Assembly (NCBI GenBank): GCA_022453515.1
Contig: JAJNNY010000043.1
Coordinates: 248,001 to 312,000 of the forward strand
DNA: 64,000 nt
Direction: 5' to 3'
Source: Astrocystis sublimbata
Taxonomy: Eukaryota; Ascomycota; Sordariomycetes; Xylariales; Xylariaceae
This document shows positions 12,277-23,155 of this stretch, piece by piece (positions within the stretch are counted from its first letter, which is position 1; each line of letters starts with the position of its first letter). Below the pieces are notes generated by a model. The model saw nothing but the letters and a program-made list of their open reading frames with translations. It was not told the origin of the DNA and did no database searches. The position numbers and the translations under genes are program-made.

Positions 12277-13419
12277 ATGCATAGCAAAGTCGCTCTCACC
12301 TCTTTCCTGTTGGCCGTGGCCGAGGCCCGTTTCGCCCAGGAACAAGTCCCCGTCGCCGATATCCAGGCCCTGGATAGCTTCGGCAACCCTGGCGAGGCTC
12401 CCACCCTAGCCGGCCAAGTTCCCGGCGTACTTCTCGCTGCCGCGGATCCTTGCGACAAGCTGACCCTGGCCGATCAAATTGTTTCCGCCCTTGGTGACGA
12501 TCCTCAAGTCATCGCTGCCGCACAGAAGCTGGTGGCTGCTGAGCAGAACTTCAACCCCTTCGCCGTCAGCATCCCCAACATCTGCGGCGATGCCTCTCTT
12601 CCTGCCACCGCGGAGCTCCGTGGTATCATCCCCATTGTTGACCCCGATGTTGTCGGCTCTGATGTTGAGAACGCCAACTCGGCGACCTCTCTTACATCCC
12701 CTTTCAGTGCCGATGGTCTCAGCGTGGCCGACATCATGACTGCCCAGGGTTTCTCCAACTTCACGGTCAATGGAGCCGCAGCTGGCGGCAATGCCGGTAA
12801 CGGCAACAACAACGACAATAACAATGATAACGGAAACAACAATGATAACGGAAACAACAACAACAACAACAACAATAATGGAAACAACAACAACAACGGT
12901 GGTGCGACCACCACCGCCCCTAGCTTCACCTGCATCACTTCAGCTGCTCCGGCCGCCACCACCACTGCCGCTGCCAACAACGGTAACGCTGGCAACGCCG
13001 CAGGTGGCGCGGGTGCTGTCTCGGACGACGTCACCGGCTCGTTCCCCGGCTTCCAGGCGTCGTCCCTGGGCCTTGACTTCGGCACATGCACGCCTACCGT
13101 CAAGTTCGAGGAGTCGCTGAACGGACGCAAGCCCGGCGAGTCGACCTTCCAGGCCCAGGACCCGGTCGTGAACAAGGGCCAGCAGGAGGCTCTCAACCCC
13201 AACATCATCTTCAACCGCATCTGCGACCAGCTGAACAACGTCTGCGGTGCCGCCGCCGACGCCGTCGCCGCCTGCCAGGACGCCATGACCACGGTCGGAG
13301 GTGACAACGTCGCCAAGGACGCCTCCACTGCCAACGCCTGGAACACTGCCCTTGGCTTCGACGGTGTAGACATCAACCCCGACAACGCCCCCAAGGAGGG
13401 TCTCGTTGGCCACACCTAA
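12277..13419 (+). CDS. Secreted protein with central Asn/Asp/Gly-rich low-complexity tract
   Basis: A single open exon of 380 residues. It begins MHSKVALTSFLLAVAEARFA, a likely secretion signal, though its hydrophobic core is short. The N-terminal domain (about residues 25-160) has Cys pairs and repeated Ala-rich helical segments (LTLADQIVSALGDDPQVIAA). It is followed by a tract of about 45 residues (about 168-212) built almost only of Asn, Asp and Gly, coded by AAC/AAT repeats. The C-terminal domain (about 250-380) includes TCTPTVKFEESLNGR and ends KEGLVGHT. Similar fungal proteins are often labelled circumsporozoite-like or, wrongly, ribosomal protein S17, and have no known activity. Codon choice is strongly C-ending, consistent with high expression. 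It could be wall-associated, but I see no GPI signal. Confidence 0.85.
   Translation: MHSKVALTSFLLAVAEARFAQEQVPVADIQALDSFGNPGEAPTLAGQVPGVLLAAADPCDKLTLADQIVSALGDDPQVIAAAQKLVAAEQNFNPFAVSIPNICGDASLPATAELRGIIPIVDPDVVGSDVENANSATSLTSPFSADGLSVADIMTAQGFSNFTVNGAAAGGNAGNGNNNDNNNDNGNNNDNGNNNNNNNNNGNNNNNGGATTTAPSFTCITSAAPAATTTAAANNGNAGNAAGGAGAVSDDVTGSFPGFQASSLGLDFGTCTPTVKFEESLNGRKPGESTFQAQDPVVNKGQQEALNPNIIFNRICDQLNNVCGAAADAVAACQDAMTTVGGDNVAKDASTANAWNTALGFDGVDINPDNAPKEGLVGHT
12805..12900 (+). repeat. In-frame AAC/AAT microsatellite coding an Asn tract
   Basis: Imperfect repeats of AACAAC/AATGATAACGGA code for runs of Asn broken by Asp and Gly. The tract is in frame and likely length-variable. Confidence 0.8.
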
Positions 13420-13961
13420 GTGCTGTTTGGAGATTCAATTCGTGTTGGGGGTGGTTTAATTGTTATGTCATGGGGAGATATGATGTTACGCAGTACATAG
13501 TTCTATGAGGTACTTGATTTATAAAAAGACAACTGAATATAAGCCCTGAGAATGGCAATTTAGTGATGAGCAGTTTCAAATTCATTGTCTTGACCGTGTT
13601 AACAAACAAGCGATGCGCACTGGTGTTGATGTTCTGATACTACCCCATCTGCTAGGCGATGGCTCCGTAGGTCGAGAGGGTTGTGTTAGTAATTGTATTT
13701 GGCATTATATATAAAATATGTGTGTCGAACAACCGTGACCGGTTCGCCCACCACCCCTTTTTCCCTTATTGAAACATAGCTCCATGCTCACCAGACTAAG
13801 TCATCCAAGCCAATCTCATCAATCAGCACTAAAACCCAGAAACCCGTAAACCAAATCCTTGCCAATAACACCGTAACCTTGAGGAATCAGGGGTAACAGG
13901 AGAGTTCATAAAACATGAGAGAAAAATCTGAAAAAATAGAAACACAGCCAAAATATCTGAA
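13420..13961. other. Intergenic, convergent 3' flanks
   Basis: This is 542 bp between convergent coding ends. AT-rich stretches suit poly(A) sites. Nothing else was seen. Confidence 0.5.
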
Positions 13962-15756
13962 TCACACATAGATAACCTGCCACCCCCCATCCACCGCACT
14001 CGCACCCCCACTCCCACTACTCCTCGGCAGCCCCTGCACAGGCAAGAACATATTCTCGCTCGTATCCCCATACCAGAACCTACAATCCCCATCCCAATCC
14101 CCATCCCCATCCTCATCAAAAGCATCCCTCACTGACCTGTACGCAACACCCAAGCACTCATGCAGCAGCCCATCATCAGCCTTGGCAATGGCGGCGCGCT
14201 CACACATCTCCAAGCAACCCCAGTACCCATCCTCCCCATCGACGCTCGCGCGGTCTTCCTCGCCGCCGAACCCGGGGAACACGGGGTCCGGGCCGTCGGG
14301 GACGCCGAGGTCGCAGCGCACGCGGTACTGGTGCACGAGGGCCTGCTCGGCCTGGGCTTGCAGGTCCTGCGCGTAGCTGAGGTCCTTTTCGTCTTCGTCG
14401 TCCTTGTGTCTTTCCTTGTTGTTGCGCGCCGGCTGGTGCTCGATGACGTCGATGGCGACGAGGCGCAGGTACTGGTTGTACGAGGACGTGCTGACGTCGC
14501 GGATGTCGGATATGTTGATGCTTGCGTAGGCCGACTCGCAGGGGTCGGGGATCGGAGCTGGTGGTGGCGGGGGAGGGTAGGTGTACCCGGGCGGAAGGAG
14601 TGGTGTTGGCTCCGGGGGGTCGGTTGCTGGAGGTCGAATGGGAGTTGTATGCGACGGTGTGGGTGATGTTGATGTTAAAGTCGAAGACGAAGATGTTGTT
14701 GAGGTTGTTGTTGTTGATGAGGACGAAGTTGACGAAGTTGACGATTTAGACGATAATGATGAGGTAGAGGTGGGGGGGGACGATGGCGAAGTTGTAGATG
14801 AAGACTTGGTTGAGAGCGTGGTTGAGAACACATAATATGGTGTAAAGGGGGGCGTAGAGGTAGTCGTAAACGTAGATGTAGACGTAGACATAGATGTAGA
14901 CGTAGATGAAGATGTAGATGTAGACGTAGATGAAGATTTAGATGAGAGCGTAGATGAGATGACGGAGTACGGGGTGAAAAAGGGTGTAAAAGAGGACGAA
15001 TTCGTAAATGAGAGTGTCGAGCTGCTCGTTGCTCTTGTTATTGGAGGATCCGTTTGCTTTGACGGCATAGTTGTGGAGGTCAATGAAGATGAAGATGGCG
15101 AGGAAGACGTTAAAGATATCATCAGGGTAGAGATGGACGGTGGTAACGAGGGCGTGGATGAGGATGGGCGGCTAGAGCTCGTTGAGATGCTACTATCGCT
15201 TCTACTTCCATCGATACCGGGCACGACCGGCGGCCGGGTCACAGTTGAAGGGCCAGGGTCAGAGCACGTGGAACAAGGATCCGGTAAAGCTGGCTTCTCC
15301 TCAATTGGGTCGCTCGTGGGCAGTCGCTCACCCTCGATAGGGTCGTCTGGCCCAGGGAATCCCCCCTTTTCAATCTCGGCACCGTCGTCGTCGTCATCGT
15401 CGCAATCCCACCGTCGCCTTATCAGCTTCAACTCTAAGTCTAGGCGAGCTCGTCGTCCACTGAACCCCACCCTCTTCAAGCCCAGGTGGACGCACCGGGG
15501 GAGTGGGATGAATGATGATAGACGGTTGGGGATCCGTTGGCGTCATGGGCGGCGCCGCCTGCATGGGCGCTATACATAAGGAGTCGAGGTACTTCTCGAT
15601 GACGTCTTGTTGTCTTATGCGGATCTCAATCGATTGGCAAATATTCAATGCCGGCGCGGCCGATGGTAGATTGATGACGCATGCTCCCGTGTCGGCTATG
15701 TATTGCACCAGAATCTGTGCTATCGCCTGGGCATTCTGGGGCACGAGGCCAGCCAT
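13962..15756 (-). CDS. Ser/Thr/Pro-rich protein with conserved-looking C-terminal domain, function unknown
   Basis: The main frame (15479-13962) has an Asp run, a long Ser/Thr-rich mucin-like region of about 180 residues, a Pro-rich stretch ([16 protein letters not shown]) and a C-terminal domain of about 170 residues with regularly placed Cys (DPCESAYASI, VRCDLGVPDG, YWGCLEMCERA, LHECLG, GDCRFWYG). An upstream frame starting at 15756 (MAGLVPQNAQAIAQILVQYI) can be spliced to it by an intron of about 64 bp with a GTGCGT donor and a TTAGAG acceptor, keeping frame. An earlier in-frame ATG exists at 15843. I therefore give one gene from 15756, with the junction uncertain. No clear signal peptide is seen with either start, which is odd for a mucin-like protein; a missing 5' exon is possible. 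I do not recognise the family. Confidence 0.6.
14860..14960 (-). repeat. Coding minisatellite (about 6-bp units) in the Ser/Thr-rich region
   Basis: On the + strand this reads as alternating GTAGATGTAGAC / GTAGATGAAGAT units. Translated from the minus strand it gives Ser-Thr dipeptide arrays. It is an imperfect tandem repeat and probably length-polymorphic. Confidence 0.75.
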
Positions 15757-15843
15757 AGGACTGGCTGGGTGTTTATGATAACACCTCCGGCGTTGTGATA
15801 TCAAGATACGGATGAAGTTGACGTTGTGAGGTTGGCGGTGCAA

Positions 15844-16752
15844 GCGTCGGGCACTACGGATTTGCCCTCTGGGGTATTCACAAAGGGCCTGCGAGATGCG
15901 ACTATGTGTCGGGAGGCTGCTTTCAATAATGTAACGAGAAGAGAGGGAACGAGGATGAGATGTGTCATGTATTATTGGAGGCCGGCGTTATGGCATATGA
16001 CATGCTTTTGGTGGGAGCTCCTCAAGTTGGGTGTATAGCTGCAAGCTCGAAGTATCAATGGATGGTGGTTGTTCGTCGAAACTCTTGGGGTGGTCGTTCC
16101 GAACTATTATAATTCCTACTTGAGGAAAGGGAGGCATGTCGGTTCCAAGGGATACATACTATTGAGCCGTCGGACTTTGTGACTCTGAAAGTGAAGCTCC
16201 ACCAGACTTCAGAATTTGGCTAGTAGAGAGATGAAACGTGATCTGTCAAGTCGGTCGTTCTCCCTCAATTAGACGGAATCAATAGATTGCAGACCCTCAA
16301 CTTATTCGATGGGTAAGACACCAGTATACGCAATAGTACTGAGACACTTGTTTTGTGGTGGATACACATTCTCTAGAGACTAGGGACGACAGTACTTCAT
16401 AGAACACAGGAGTCTTAGAAGGGTAGAGGAGGAATGGAGATGTAATAATTCCATTCAATTCATATAGACCACTCAGTCAGTGACGATAGGCCTCCACCGA
16501 ACGCCTAACCTCATGTATAACGTGCGGCTAATACCATGATACAAAGCAACCCCAAGAAAACTCCATGATGTGCTCATCCATACCGGTACACAACGCCCGT
16601 TTCAGCATATGCTTCGTGTTTCAAATAGTAGCCTCGAATCGCTCAAAAGCAACAGACTCCGAGTGACCATTTGGTTGCGGTTCTCGTAGCTCATAATCTT
16701 TGGCATGCTGTACCTAAACTAAGCTTTAGGGGAAGACCACGATGCATGATGC
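15844..16752. other. Intergenic spacer
   Basis: About 0.9 kb upstream of the Ser/Thr-rich gene and downstream of the SRK1 coding end. It should hold the former's promoter and the kinase 3' UTR. No further gene was seen. Confidence 0.5.
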
Positions 16753-19250
16753 TTAGATTCTGCCACCGTCGCTGGCAAGTTGAATGCTACCAGGACCTTT
16801 GTGACCCCTGCGTCCTAATAATGTTGCGCCGTCCAAGTTGAGTTCGAAAGCACCTCGCTGCTTGTGTCGGTCCTTAACTTGTTGACGAGCAGCTTGTGCG
16901 ACTGTGGCACTATGTTGGCCGTAGCCTCGCGCTTCTCTGTCCCCTTGGCGAGCACGATCACGGTCACGTCCACGTTCTTGGTCCTTACCCAAATTCGTAT
17001 CGCGCATGCTCTGTTCTAGTTGCTGATCGGCTCGCGCATCGCCCTTGTTGTCATCGTCCGATGATTCTTCATTCAGATTGGTTAATCGAGATGGGCCTCC
17101 GGCCTTGGGGCCGATTTGTTTTCTCCGTTTCGCTTCCTCTTCTTGTCGGTGAACAGAGTATCCAACATCGAAGATCTCGCGTAGATTGACAGCACCAGGA
17201 GACCGGAAGTCCATCCGTTTCCCGCCATCGACAAACTTTGAGGCATCAAAGGCACGCAAACGTTCGGGATCCTGCGACTTCTTTTCGTCACGGGGCGTCG
17301 GGCCAGACCCTTGGATCCATGGATGAGCCAAGAACTCCTTGATAGTATAACGCTTATCGGGGTCGACAGTCAGGAGATGTTGGATCAGGTCCTGTGCAGA
17401 CTTTGAGATGTCATCCCACCACGGTGAGAGGAAAGTATACTGGCCCTTGGCGACTTTCTCCGTCAACACTTCAATGCTCTCGTCGTAGAAGGGAGGGAAA
17501 CCACAAAGAAGCGTGTAGAGCACGCAGCCAAGAGCCCACATGTCGACAGATTTGGAATACTTCTCATCCTTCACTATTTCCGGAGCCGTATAGCCAACGG
17601 TGCCACATGGTGTCATTGTCTGCTTGTCCCATACAATCTTCGACAGCCCAAAGTCGGCGATCTTGATCTGACCAATCTCACCGGCCCCAACGCCTGAGAT
17701 AAACTCTCCTTCATCTACCTTGTCCTCGTCCCCGGGTTGTTTCGGTTTCGGAGCCTTGGATGCCACGAATGGAATGGGGCGGAAGAGGATGTTCTCGGGT
17801 TTGATGTCTCTGTTAAAAGAAAAGGAGACAGTTAGCAAGTTGATACAGACAGTAAAGTCAAACTTCAGCCGAGTTTTCAAGAACAGAAAGATATCTGCTT
17901 ATCCCAACGGGGCAATGACACCGGGCGTCTTACCGGTGAACGACACCCATGTCTTCATGTAAGTATTCTAGGGCCTTCGCCACCTGTACTATCACATGCC
18001 TTGAAAGATCCTCGCTGAAGTATGTGAGACGGACAATTTGGTGGAATAGTTCACCACCAGGTGCAAGTTCAAGTATGATGTAGTAGTATTGTTTTGACTC
18101 TGAAAAGTCGACGAGTCTGATGATGTTGGGGTGATCCAATTGACGCATGATCTGCACTTCCTTCAGGATGTTCGCTCGCTAGAGAGACGTTAGTTTCCCA
18201 TCCCGCAACACTCTGATTATTTTTTCTACAATGTGATGTGAAAGAGTAGACGAGAGTCGTGAAGTGACAAGGAGTTTTGACAAAGGAGAGTAATTTTCGC
18301 ACCTCAACAGCTTTCGGCACCTTCTTGAAATCCGGATGTAGATGCTTCTGGCCCTATAGTAGACGGCCGCGTTGGTACAGGAAACGAGATTGAGAAACGG
18401 CGACGGCCGGGAAAGGAAAATGTTGGTCCAAGAGAAGCGGAAGTATATGCAACTGCAAGAATACTGACCTGCATATTGTTCATTTCGAATTTTCGGACGA
18501 CCTTGATGGCGACTTCGCCGGCGTCTCCTTGGCGGTCCCTCGCGCGGTAGACGTTGCTGAAGGCACCGTCGCCCATCTTCTCGAGCAACTCCCATCGTTC
18601 TAGGCCGGGGTAGCGAGGAAACTTGGAGCGGCTCTCGTTCTCCTCCTGGATAATCTTGGCGATGTGCGGATCGGGACTCTTCTTGCTGTTCCGAGAGGAT
18701 GCATGCTGGTTGGCTTCGGCATGATGGGCGGCGACGCCATCGGCTTGGGCGACGCGGTTCTGGAGATCGGCGGGGGCAACAGAGTAGGCGTCGGGAATGG
18801 GGGCAGGATGCTGTTCTCTGGCGCCAGCACCAAGGCCTGGATCGGTTGGGTTGGCCATGACTCGTTGTGCTGTAGAGGGAGGACTCTGCTCATGTTTCTT
18901 TGTAGGCTCGTCGTAATGAGTTCGAGCCTGCTTGCCTATTTGGGGAAATCAGCCAAATGATGTCAGTCCGGGGACACGGGCAGTCAGGAGCCGGGGGGGG
19001 GGTGCTGCAGATCCACGACCCAGCAGCATCACATGGATTGCATGGAGGTGAGATGACGAGTGGCGGGGAAATGAGACATGGATGGCATGTTCACGGAACA
19101 TGGGGGTGGGTGTCTGTGTCTCTTATCCGGCTTCGCCAGGAATACTATGTAGAGCTGAAAGGAGAGAAGAGAGGGAGACAGAAGGAGAAGGGGAAAGGCT
19201 AGAGGCATACCATGGCGGATAAAGTTTTTTAGTTGCTGGATTGTAGACAT
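16753..19250 (-). CDS. srk1: SRK1/RCK2-type (MAPKAPK/CaMK group) serine/threonine protein kinase
   Basis: Five exons close in frame: 19250-19211, 18935-18469, 18353-18303, 18178-17934 and 17809-16753, giving 619 residues. The start at 19250 (MSTIQQLKNFIRHG) is preferred over the in-frame ATG at 18858. A GTATGC donor and an AATAG acceptor join it to KQARTHYDEP across a 275-bp intron, and this N-terminus is characteristic of fungal SRK1/RCK2 kinases. Kinase landmarks: ERWELLEKMGDGAFSNVYRA (Gly loop), VAIKVV (Lys), MGVVHRDIKPEN (catalytic loop), KIADFGLS, TPCGTVGYTAPE and SVDMWALGCVLYTLLCGFPP. A 30-residue insert follows DIKPENILF. The tail is basic and disordered. Family members act downstream of the stress MAPK (Hog1/Sty1) in the cytoplasm and nucleus; that role is inferred by homology. 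Confidence 0.92.
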
Positions 19251-22200
19251 TGTGCTGGGTCAGGACGTCACCTGGGTGACGGGTAATTGACGGCGTGTAG
19301 GGAGGGTTACGTCAAGACGTCACCGGTGCAGCGGCTGGGCCACTGAGGCTCAAGTCGATGCTTCTGTGCGTCGCCTGTGCCTGTGCCCGGGTTGCAAGGG
19401 CAGACAAGACCGACGAGTTGGTGCGAAGGGGCGCGACGGACGGACAGCGACGGACAGCGACCTTCTCTTTCCTCTTCTCAGGCGATTGCAGCCAGGATGT
19501 CCGAGGGGCTGGGCTAGACGTGCGTCAGGGGTCTGGAACCGTGGCGCACTTTTCGATCTCAATGTTGTCGACAACGTTGACTCAGATCAGAGGACTGCCG
19601 AAGAGCAAGCGAGACAGCAAGACCAGAAACGAAAAGGCAGCAATCCAGGAGACGATGTCAGTCGCAGCGTGGATGTGGATGGGGAGGAGCGCGGAGCTTG
19701 CAGCTTTAACGCTTTTGGCGAAGGGACGAGGCGACAGGATACGGGCGGACGAGGATGTGTGTTGCGGTTGCGGGCTTAGTAGCTCGGTAGGTATGAGACT
19801 GAGACCTGTGCCACGATATGCAGAGACGGAGATTATATGAAAATAGCGATCTACGAGGGCAGACAAAAGCCTGGAAGCGTGTAATTGTGTAATTATGTGA
19901 CGCTGGGATTGTTGTAGTACGTTGCACACAAGTCCGGATTAGAAATCGAGGAAGAGGAACCTTGAAGAGAGAAGAAAGCAGGGAAAGCGAGCAGCACTGC
20001 GCACCTGGGGACCGGAGGAGGGGAGGGGGGGGTATACTTGAGACGGATACTTGGGACGGGTCCATATACTTGGGATGGCTACCTGGGATACTTAGGCCCG
20101 ACGACCTGGGGGGTCTGTACCTGATGTACCTATCGCTAAGTACCTGGGCGCGTCGGGGTCGGGAGTGGGAGCGTTAGGTCATAACCACAACCTTGGGCAG
20201 GTACAGACGGGACTCAGTGCCTTGCAGGTATGTACCTTAGGTACCTACTGGCCTAGATAGGTCTTCTGACTCCCAGCCCAGGGGGCCAGGTACAATACAA
20301 TGCTGCCCCCCTCGGGCGTCTAGCGTCATAGCTCGATAGCCTCTTCTCCCCACGCCAATCAGCCTGTTGCGATTCAGTCGTGCCTCTCGAGCTTGATCTT
20401 CTTGCTTGGACGAGAACAAGACACCCTTCTCCGGCATGATTAGAAACGGACAGAGAATCTCTGTGATCCATGACTCATAGCCGCGCAGAAAGAACCTGGT
20501 TCTCAAAGCGCAACATGGGAACATGGGAATCCATTAGGTATGAGGGGGAGACAAGACATGCGCCTTCATGGGCCTGGCCTGCCGCGATGCCGTTGGCGTT
20601 GGCGCTGAAGTGCGGATCCCGAACCAGAAGCGTCGAGAGCGTCATCCCAAGATTAGCGACACTTCCAGTTGGATCCCTGCATGCAAACCCATGTAAGGCG
20701 GCGCACAGCGAGGTACTTGGCATGTGTTGATGACAGGGTCTCTCATGCTTCTCGAGCTTCTGGCCATCATCTCGCTCATGCCCGCCATGTTGCGGAAATC
20801 CTCCATCGTCAGGCTCGTCAGGGGCCTGGCTTTGATGATGATGATGATGCCACCCACTACCGTGGCCGTGAACCGAAATTGCGCACGAAAGAGTAGACTA
20901 AGCCCGGCGGGTCACTTAAGGCATATGCGTAGATAGTCCCGTAGCATTGGTGAGCGAGCTACCACCTTGTATGCATGGTGGAAGACTGGAATGCAACTCT
21001 GTGCGAAACCTACCAGTACATAGGTACCAGGTCACGGAGTGTGTTATTAGAAGAAATGGAAGGCATCTGATTGGTGTATGACGTAGATAATCAATAACAA
21101 CGAAGAGGGCAGGACTCTCAATGCCATCTCATGTACTTGGGTAGGTACCTAATGCAGATTGGAATGGCAAAAGGCTTGACGGCGACGACTAGCACGAGTG
21201 AGCAGGGCATCTTCGGGCATCCATCCAGACTCGCCAGACACGCCAGACACGCCAGAGTACTTCGCAACTCGTGAAACACTAGCTACGGCGCTACGGCACG
21301 CGAAAAGCAGAGTGACGTTCGCGGGGCACAATCCCCGGGGCACGCTCTCAGGTGGTCGATGGCAATCTGGCAATCTGGCAGGGAGGCGAGGGAGCTCGGG
21401 AGGTACCTCGACTATGTAATTGCCCAGGCGAGAGGTGTCAATTGGTGTGGAGACCCACACAAACCCAAGAGATTGATGCATCATGGCGCGTTAGATCAGG
21501 GAGCTAGCCGGGATCATGACGTAGAGTCACGTCATGAACTCCGACCCCCCATTGGACCCTGACATCCTGAGTGCCTGAAAGCGAACTTTGCTGAATGAAT
21601 GGACTTGCGGGCCTCCTGACCATCCCCTCGCGGCCTCGCCATCCTTAGCACCGCCCAGATTAGGTTTTGAGATGCACCCCCGATGCCCCGTTCGCAACGG
21701 CATTTGCTCGTTGCTGATAAGATGCCCATCCGAGCCATCCATCTCATGCCTCGATGATGGTTCCTTTTCCATCACCAATCGCGAAAGCAGGAGTCCTCGC
21801 AGCAAAAAAGTGTGCGATATATATAGAGCCCAATCGCCTGTTCAATTAGCCAAGTAGCCTAGCTAATCGTACATGTCGCGGAATCATTCATTACACCTTA
21901 GGTACCTGCCTCGCCTGCCACAATTACCATTCCTTGTTGCACTTTGACTGGTATTAGAGTAGTCCCCACAGGCAACGCTTCCAAACCTTAGCGGCGCTCA
22001 TCTCTGAACCGTTTTCAGCTTCAGCTTCAGCTAACTGCTGCTTCTCCAAGACCTTCTATTGCAGACGAGTTTTGTGTCACATCAATGGCGCACTGCTCGG
22101 TTGATTTGGAGAGTAGAGACATGAACCTAGACAGTAACCTTGGATCTTGGGTGGTCTCGGATGGTGTACCGCACGGACGAAACTCCCAATAGTCGAGTAG

Positions 22201-23155
22201 TCTGCATAGCCATCTTAGCGCCAACCAGAGTCAGCCATGGTACACTAGGGAGCCACCGCTGTCAATAGATCTCTGCAATGGTTGCATACAGTGTTTGGGA
22301 AATGACTCCAGTGAACAGAGATCCTTACTCGCACAGCAACAAGAGGCTTCAACAACAGGTCTGTGCAATATCACAAGTGGTTGGGGTTAGATACTTTGCC
22401 TAACCGCCTAAGATGTTGCAGCCGCAAAGAAATGTTGGCGTTTACATAACTACCTACATGCTAATGCTAGTATCATGTCTAGCTGCCGCCTTTAGCGCTT
22501 GTTGCCAATATACACCCAAAAGGCTACCAAGAGTCAGCTCGTTACTTTCGTAGGCTTGCTTTGCTTATCTTTGGATGCTTGAAGGAGAGGCGTAAGCAAA
22601 AAGACTATGTTGAGATTGTACAGGAGCGCTATATGTATGGTCTTTGTAAGCTTGTAACCAACACCGACAATTGTTCGTTTTTTTTTTAAATCAGTTTCGA
22701 GTCCCGGTGCCTTGCATCTTCACATTGCTGCCTACCTAAAGGTATTGAATCCTCCGGATAACACGGCAACTATACCGTACCATACTCATTGTGTCTTTAA
22801 TAGCCCACGTGGCGCAGAGATCCTGCAGACTACTAGTACATGTAGGAACTACTTGCTACCTACCACAACTTAGTACTGCAATCAGTCTATGCAACACATT
22901 CTACGCTCAACTACACACAATTAAGAGGCCGTTCGTTGCTGGACAATGGCTGTAACTCGCTCCATCAACTAATTAAAGAGCTATGAGTTGTTGTGTCCCC
23001 CTTGACTATGGACGCATAAGACTAGCAGCCTGTAGTAAAGACCGCTTTGCCAACAAGGTAACTATTACTCAAGTTAAGCTAAACCACCATACCTGAACAA
23101 ATGAACAACTGGACAACTGAACACCGTATTCGCATTTTGATGAGTAAAAGCTCCC
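19251..23155. other. Gene-poor spacer with TACCTGGG/GGTACCT-type words
   Basis: About 3.9 kb with no credible gene. From about 20035 to 20160 there is a loose array of TACTTGGG/TACCTGGG words (at least seven), and GGTACCT palindromes recur at 20230, 21146, 21406 and 21901. A short TGATGATGATGATG run lies near 20833. These words also recur in other spacers of the window and seem to be genome-typical low-complexity sequence rather than one element. Confidence 0.45.

Noticed and set aside
12504..13415. 303-codon frame antisense to the Asn-rich protein
   Set aside because: Produced by C-ending codon bias of the real gene. The Leu/Pro runs mirror the Asn repeat.
14581..15579. Long open frames on the + strand across the Ser/Thr-rich gene
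   Set aside because: They are antisense shadows of the repeat: their Asp/Glu/Val runs follow directly from the minisatellite read on the wrong strand.
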